A stretch of 64,000 bases of DNA from Bondarzewia mesenterica (Eukaryota > Basidiomycota > Agaricomycetes > Russulales > Bondarzewiaceae). Location of the stretch: the NCBI GenBank assembly GCA_004802705.1, contig SGPL01000092.1, forward strand, positions 1 to 64,000, written 5' to 3'. Shown here one piece after another: positions 59,625-64,000 of this stretch. The stretch's first letter is position 1. Each line of letters begins with the position of its first letter. Made by a program: the position numbers and the translations under genes. The notes beneath the pieces are model-generated. The model did not search any database, was not told the origin of the DNA, and saw nothing but the letters and a program-made list of their open reading frames with translations.

Positions 59625-60444
59625 CTACGTCGACCAAGGCAAGCGGAACTCGAATTCAACATTCATGATGAGCCTGTAGTGCACCTTTTCCTTCGACTGT
59701 TTCAAAGTTTGGCAACAGTGCTCTTCGGCTTGCCGCATTTCTCGCACACCATCAGTTTTTCTGTTCTGAATGTACCTGTACGCGCCATACCCAGCGCCTA
59801 CCACGATGCATGAACCGGCAGCAGCACCAATTGCGAATCCCAGTACAGGCAACACGCCTCCCGCCCCGATGCTCTGAGCTATGGCAAAGGGCGATCCGGC
59901 TGCGACATTGCCAATTCCCGCCTGCACAGCCGCTGCCCATGACCCTGGGCAGAAGAACTCAGTCAGCACTCGAACAGCCGGACTGGACATCTAAATGATG
60001 ATAGCCAACGGGGTGAATAGTCGGAAGCGTACCTGCAACGACGCCTTGGGAGCCAAAGCCCAGCAGGCCTACAATGCCTGAAGCTGCGGCGGGTGCCGCG
60101 GCGGCTCCTGCACCGGCCCCTACACAGCTGCTCCCCCTACGTATGCACTCTTCGTAGTTGGGAATGTTTCCTGTTCTGACACACATTTTTCTTCGCTCTC
60201 GTTGCAGGCGCAGAAATTGCCATCTGATGGAGGTGGTGCTTGTCCAATGTATTCAGGAGGGAGGATGTCGGAGAACGAATCAGACGATGGTGAAGTTGTT
60301 TCATCGTTGGTGTGGACATCGTCCGATGAATGATGGTGTTCATGTTCTGCTGGGGATGGAGTCGAATTGAGAGCAGCTAGATTGTCAAGGATAAGAGTCT
60401 TTTTCACACGTAGTCAATCCATTATACTTTTGACACTCACTCAT
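59625..60444 (-). CDS. IFI6/IFI27 (ISG12)-like membrane protein
   Basis: The predicted start ATG at 60444 sits on a tiny exon giving ATGA, then an intron, then ALNSTPSPAEHEHHHSSDDV.. (polar, His/Ser/Asp-rich, with ILPPEYIGQAPPP). A Gly/Ala-rich two-part block follows: CVGAGAGAAAAPAAASGIVG, LLGFGSQGVVAGSWAAAVQA, GIGNVAAGSPFAIAQSIGAG and LGFAIGAAAGSCIVVGAGYG. A coiled, charged tail ends at 59625. The Gly/Ala-rich block with GFGSxGVVAGS and the AGIG..G spacing is the Interferon-induced 6-16 (ISG12) domain, a small hydrophobic membrane module linked in animals to mitochondria and apoptosis. Fungi have no interferon, so the fungal role is unknown. The frame changes at C5 60133-60137 (plus strand); six would restore it. 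Intron 2 lies just after VVAG. Confidence 0.65.
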
Positions 60445-62297
60445 TGCGCGAACGATTAAAAGCAATTGCACGGTACGAAAGGCAGGTTGTGAGGGTGGGA
60501 AAATGTGGGAGACAAGACTGAATACACTCACTATTTATACACAGGCGCTACTTCAAACGGGCATCAACGGACGGCAGGTGTGGTAATATATGGACAAGTA
60601 CATCCGAATGCGCATTGTAATAGTCTCCGACAGATTTTCCTGTCTGACAATGGTAAGTAACACATATTCATTCTATATGACTCCTTCCTCTCGAAAGTGT
60701 TGTACGGATCCTGTTCCATAGCACCCTCAAATTTTGTTAGTATGTTCAAGTCCCACGCACCATGATTAATCGTCTGCGGGAGATTGGCACGTTCAAACAA
60801 TGAGGCTGCTGCGTTCCAAGCGAATTGACGTCACGGATGCCAGTTAAAAGGCATGGGGATGGTGTAAGTACTTAGGAGAAAAAGTAGCATAGCTCTTTCT
60901 ACTCCGGCCGGTTCTGCGCCGCGACATACCTGAATGCATGATCCCTTCGTCATCATCGCGGCATCAATATCTTAACAACGCCCGACAGCCAAGTACAGGT
61001 GGATTCCGAATGCACTCGTAGATTATCAATGCACGTCAACACACAGAGAATGTCCAGCACGCACCTTTTACATTGTCCAGCGGGCGTTCGTGCCGTGCAG
61101 TGGAATGGCCGAAAGGGGGATTCTGGTATATTGATTTGTCTTCCTCACCCGTGAACTCCTCGGAAAGTACGTCAGAATCATGAATTGGTTAAACGTGGAC
61201 CGCGTCCAAAACGGAGAGTCGAGGTTCCTGCCACTTGCCTGACGACATCGATGGACGTACCGAAACCTCGAGAATCATCGATTCATCCTAGATCACTGCC
61301 GCGTCCGCGCTCAGATGGACGTCAGGATTGTCAGGATACTCTTCAACACACTGAAAGGTTCAATCTGCTTCAATGCCCACCTGATCTGTCAGTGGAGAAC
61401 GGGTCAGACTGCGCCACAGTAGTCCGATCGATTTCTGCCAAGCGGCAGGGGGAATGTTTGGAGACATACCTGAAGGAAGTTGACGCTATGAACTCGCTAT
61501 TTCCGGATCGCTTACAGGCCATTACGTGCAATACCTACTCAGATATACTTATTTGCACTGGGAACCATTCCAATCACATGGTTGAACCGCCTCGACTTCC
61601 GTGCAAAAGCTTCATGTCGGACATCATGCCAAGAATTCGCCCTTCTGCGTTATAAAAGAGATGTGTCAGTGTAAGAACGGACGAACCTCTTCCACTACCC
61701 GATCCATTTGTCCCATCCCGCTGGATGCAGTTTCGCGCGTTAGTGCGGGGCAAAGCCCAAGACATATGGGACCGGGGCGTGCTGCGGCCCGCCTGGCAAT
61801 GCCCAATGGCATTCCCACCGATGTCTCCGACACAGGAGATGGTCAATAGGGGAGCTCGGACAGTCTGTGGTAAGTTCTTTAGGATATTCAGTATTCGAAT
61901 TCGTGGCTGGAACTTTGGAAGGGCAAGGATGTCTCCTTAACTTTGGACAGCGCCCAGCTTAGAGTCAGCTGTCTCTCCTTCTGCTAAGTAGCTCCACCAC
62001 TCCACTCCACCTTGTCAAGCGTCAGTGGTCGGTATTCTGCTCGCGGCATGAAGTGAAGTAAGTGAACGTCCAAAGTTGACTTGACGCTGCGGAATATTGT
62101 AGGAGCGGGTCTTTCTATAAGTGCCGATGGACTGTCCCTGATAATTTCGGCACAGTCCATGAACAATTCACAAGGATCAAGTGACGTTCGCTGGGTCCAT
62201 ACTTGACGCAACTTGCGCTTTGCATGCCGCCTTGACATGCTGTTGTCTTACTACCTGTCTTCCTCCTTCACCATCCTTCAGCTCTCGTTCACTGTAC
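60445..62297. other. No firm gene; one open frame of unknown meaning
   Basis: The longest frame is 61185-61655 on the plus strand (156 codons, no ATG at its start; ECLETYLKEVDAMNSLFPDR in the middle). It could be an internal exon, as GT and AG sites flank it, but no partner exon was found. The final 300 bp should be the promoter of the gene at 62298. Confidence 0.35.
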
Positions 62298-64000
62298 ATG
62301 AGTTTTTTTCTTCGTAAAAAAAAGTCCTCTGTCGATGTCGCTCCACCGCGCGAGGCGCGTCCTGCCCATACGCCTGCTCCCAAGAGCAGATCCGGCCAAA
62401 CACCGCTCTACGCTCGCTTTACATCTCCCCATTCATCTCCACAGCAGGATTCTGTGGAGAAATCCATCGTTTCGGGTCCCATGCGCCTGGGTACCATGAC
62501 TCGGCCCTCAGGGCATCCACAAGCGCGTCAGTTGGAAGGGGATGATCGCAGGAAGGGGGCCGCTGTCTCAGATAACATGCTCAGTCTCACAAGGTCAGAC
62601 ACCTTTCATTCCAACTCCACTCGACCGCCCCCAACCGATCCTCGGAAAATCTCCAAAATGCATGGGAAATACGAGGAACCCGACGCGTCGACTGCTTTGG
62701 CCGCCGTTTCTCCGCGGGCAGCCACCCAACAACCAGAGCCCATCGCGAACTCGCGTAATTATTTTCACCCCTACGTTCTGAGACCATCCGTTAATTGTCT
62801 CTTATCTATCTTTATTGAGAGCAGCTCCATGGGCCGTCAAAGCATTGTCCCCTCCGCGACACGCTGGTATTACTGGCGTCGATGCACAACACAGACAAGA
62901 TACTCTTCCTTCTCCTCCATTGTCACCCGTCGTGTCGCGGCAATCCCAGCGCCATATTTCACCCCCTGCTCCTCCGCTGTCGCAGGCCATTCGTCATCAT
63001 TTCAATTCCCCTCGAAGTGCTAAGGATGCTTTGCCCGTTATACCCCCGACCAATATTGATCACTTCCGACGCGACGGTCTGTCGCAGTCACCTAAGGTAA
63101 GTCATTCATTTTCTACTGTCGCAATCGGTACCTGTGCCATTTCTTCTTGTTTGAGTGACGCCTAACATTCTGATTAACAGGAGCATCGTGTCCCGATATC
63201 CCCAGAATCGCCGTCATCGTCATTTCCTATACCACAGCCTCGTTCACACGAGACATCTTTATTATCCCCTCGTGGTGCAAAAAGCACTCTGCCCGCTGTA
63301 TCCCCCAAGCTCAACGAGCCTCGCCGCAGAACCTCCGCGTTGGCTCATAACGAGCTGTCTTCAAAGCTGGAGACGCCCGCGCTAAACAGGAACGTGAGTA
63401 CCCGCGTCCATTCAGTTTGTCACTTCCGTTATCACAACGGGAATCAGCTCTGAGGTCATGCCTTTCGAGAAGTCTCATGCAGAAGACTTATTTCTGCACT
63501 GTCATTTCTGTCGTAATGTATCATTGACTGACTAGAGGATGGGTCTCTCAATATTAGGCACTGCCTCCGTCACCTTCGAGAGTGCATAAACAAGCTGCTA
63601 TGGGTACAGAGCCCAGACCGGTAAGCCCGTTCTTCCGAAATGCTTCCATAGTTGGATGTCACGGCAACGAAGATCCCATGCGCGCTTCCCCTGCTAACAC
63701 CGTCCGCAGCTTTTTTTCCGTCGATGGGGCACGGAACGTGGATCCTCGGCGCCAAAGTGCATACACCACAGCGACGACGGATGCATCCGCATCCACACGG
63801 CCTCTGCCCAGGGTTCCTTCATTACCGAACCCAAACCAGCATTCCATGAGGCAGACACGTCCCGAAGCCCACGACGACCACCCGCCGAGCACGTACTCTT
63901 CGCCTCCTCGTTATCCACCTATGTTGACACCGCCGCAATCGCTGGACGGTCACGGCCGTGTGTCCGACGAAATGGACGCTCTCAAACACAGACAACAGAA
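62298..64000 (+). CDS. N-terminal part of a Ser/Pro-rich protein, cut by the window end
   Basis: Exons 62298-62754, 62822-63096, 63181-63393 and 63558-63620 join in phase. A further exon from about 63670 reads MRASPANTVRSFFSVDG.. and TPPQSLDGHGRVSDEMDALK to the edge. It begins MSFFLRKKKSSVDVAPPRE.. with GQTPLYARFTSP, then is almost all low-complexity Ser/Pro/Arg sequence (ALSPPRHAGITG, HISPPAPPLSQAI, VPISPESPSSSFPIP). This is the disordered N-terminal part of a large signalling or cytoskeletal protein; the catalytic or binding domain must lie beyond 64000. The phase of the last exon did not match my splice choice by one base, so a border or a base is wrong there. Confidence 0.6.

Overview
The window reads as genomic DNA of a mushroom-forming basidiomycete (Agaricomycetes). 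Genes are split by many 45-80 bp introns with GT..AG (occasionally GC..AG) ends. The gene set is typical of that class: F-box proteins, a DUF6534 membrane protein, an Apd1-like ferredoxin, secreted polysaccharide-degrading enzymes, TIR DNA transposons and single-copy autophagy genes. I rebuilt most genes by splicing exons across frames by eye, so exon ends are predictions.

Layout. 1-1.7 kb: an imperfect tandem duplication and no gene. 1.7-2.6 kb: Apd1/Aim32-type [2Fe-2S] protein. 2.8-4.5 kb: secreted PL14-like polysaccharide lyase with a one-base frameshift. 5.06-5.16 kb: a 98-bp palindromic MITE with a perfect 9-bp target duplication, just beyond a broken DEDD exonuclease gene (5.2-6.3 kb, minus). 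6.76-8.57 kb: a 1.8-kb TIR transposon. 9.6-12.1 kb: six-hairpin glycosidase-like protein. 12.1-14.7 kb: degenerate duplicated sequence. 14.7-17.3 kb: a 20-exon DUF6534 membrane protein. 18.0-22.1 kb (minus): a 20-exon PL26 exo-rhamnogalacturonan lyase. 23.2-25.5 kb: ATG27 and ATG12, tail to tail. 25.9-27.6 kb (minus): zinc-finger protein. 29.0-32.1 kb: small membrane ORF and a repeat-rich membrane protein (minus). 33.5-34.1 kb: candidate small five-exon gene (minus). 34.9-36.2 kb: short-chain dehydrogenase. 36.8-38.3 kb: F-box protein. 39.1-40.5 kb: old yellow enzyme. 42.1-44.1 kb: FHA-RING ubiquitin ligase. 45.7-47.6 kb: a paralogue of the zinc-finger protein. 48.4-49.3 and 56.7-57.6 kb: two copies of a dispersed repeat carrying a decayed gene. 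49.4-52.7 kb: F-box/WD40 protein. 53.4-55.1 kb: F-box protein. 58.0-59.3 kb: aldo-keto reductase. 59.6-60.4 kb (minus): IFI6/ISG12-like membrane protein. 62.3 kb to the end: N-terminal part of a Ser/Pro-rich protein cut by the window edge.

Working together. Three carbohydrate-active proteins (PL14-like, six-hairpin glycosidase, PL26) lie within 20 kb and could act on uronic-acid or pectic polymers; no shared regulation is visible. ATG27 and ATG12 share a 168-bp convergent gap. At least three ubiquitin-ligase-type genes (two F-box, one F-box/WD40) plus an FHA-RING ligase sit between 36 and 55 kb. Several otherwise intact genes are broken only by a one-base change in a homopolymer run, which points to assembly error. 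The repeat copies, by contrast, show C-to-T/G-to-A decay like RIP.
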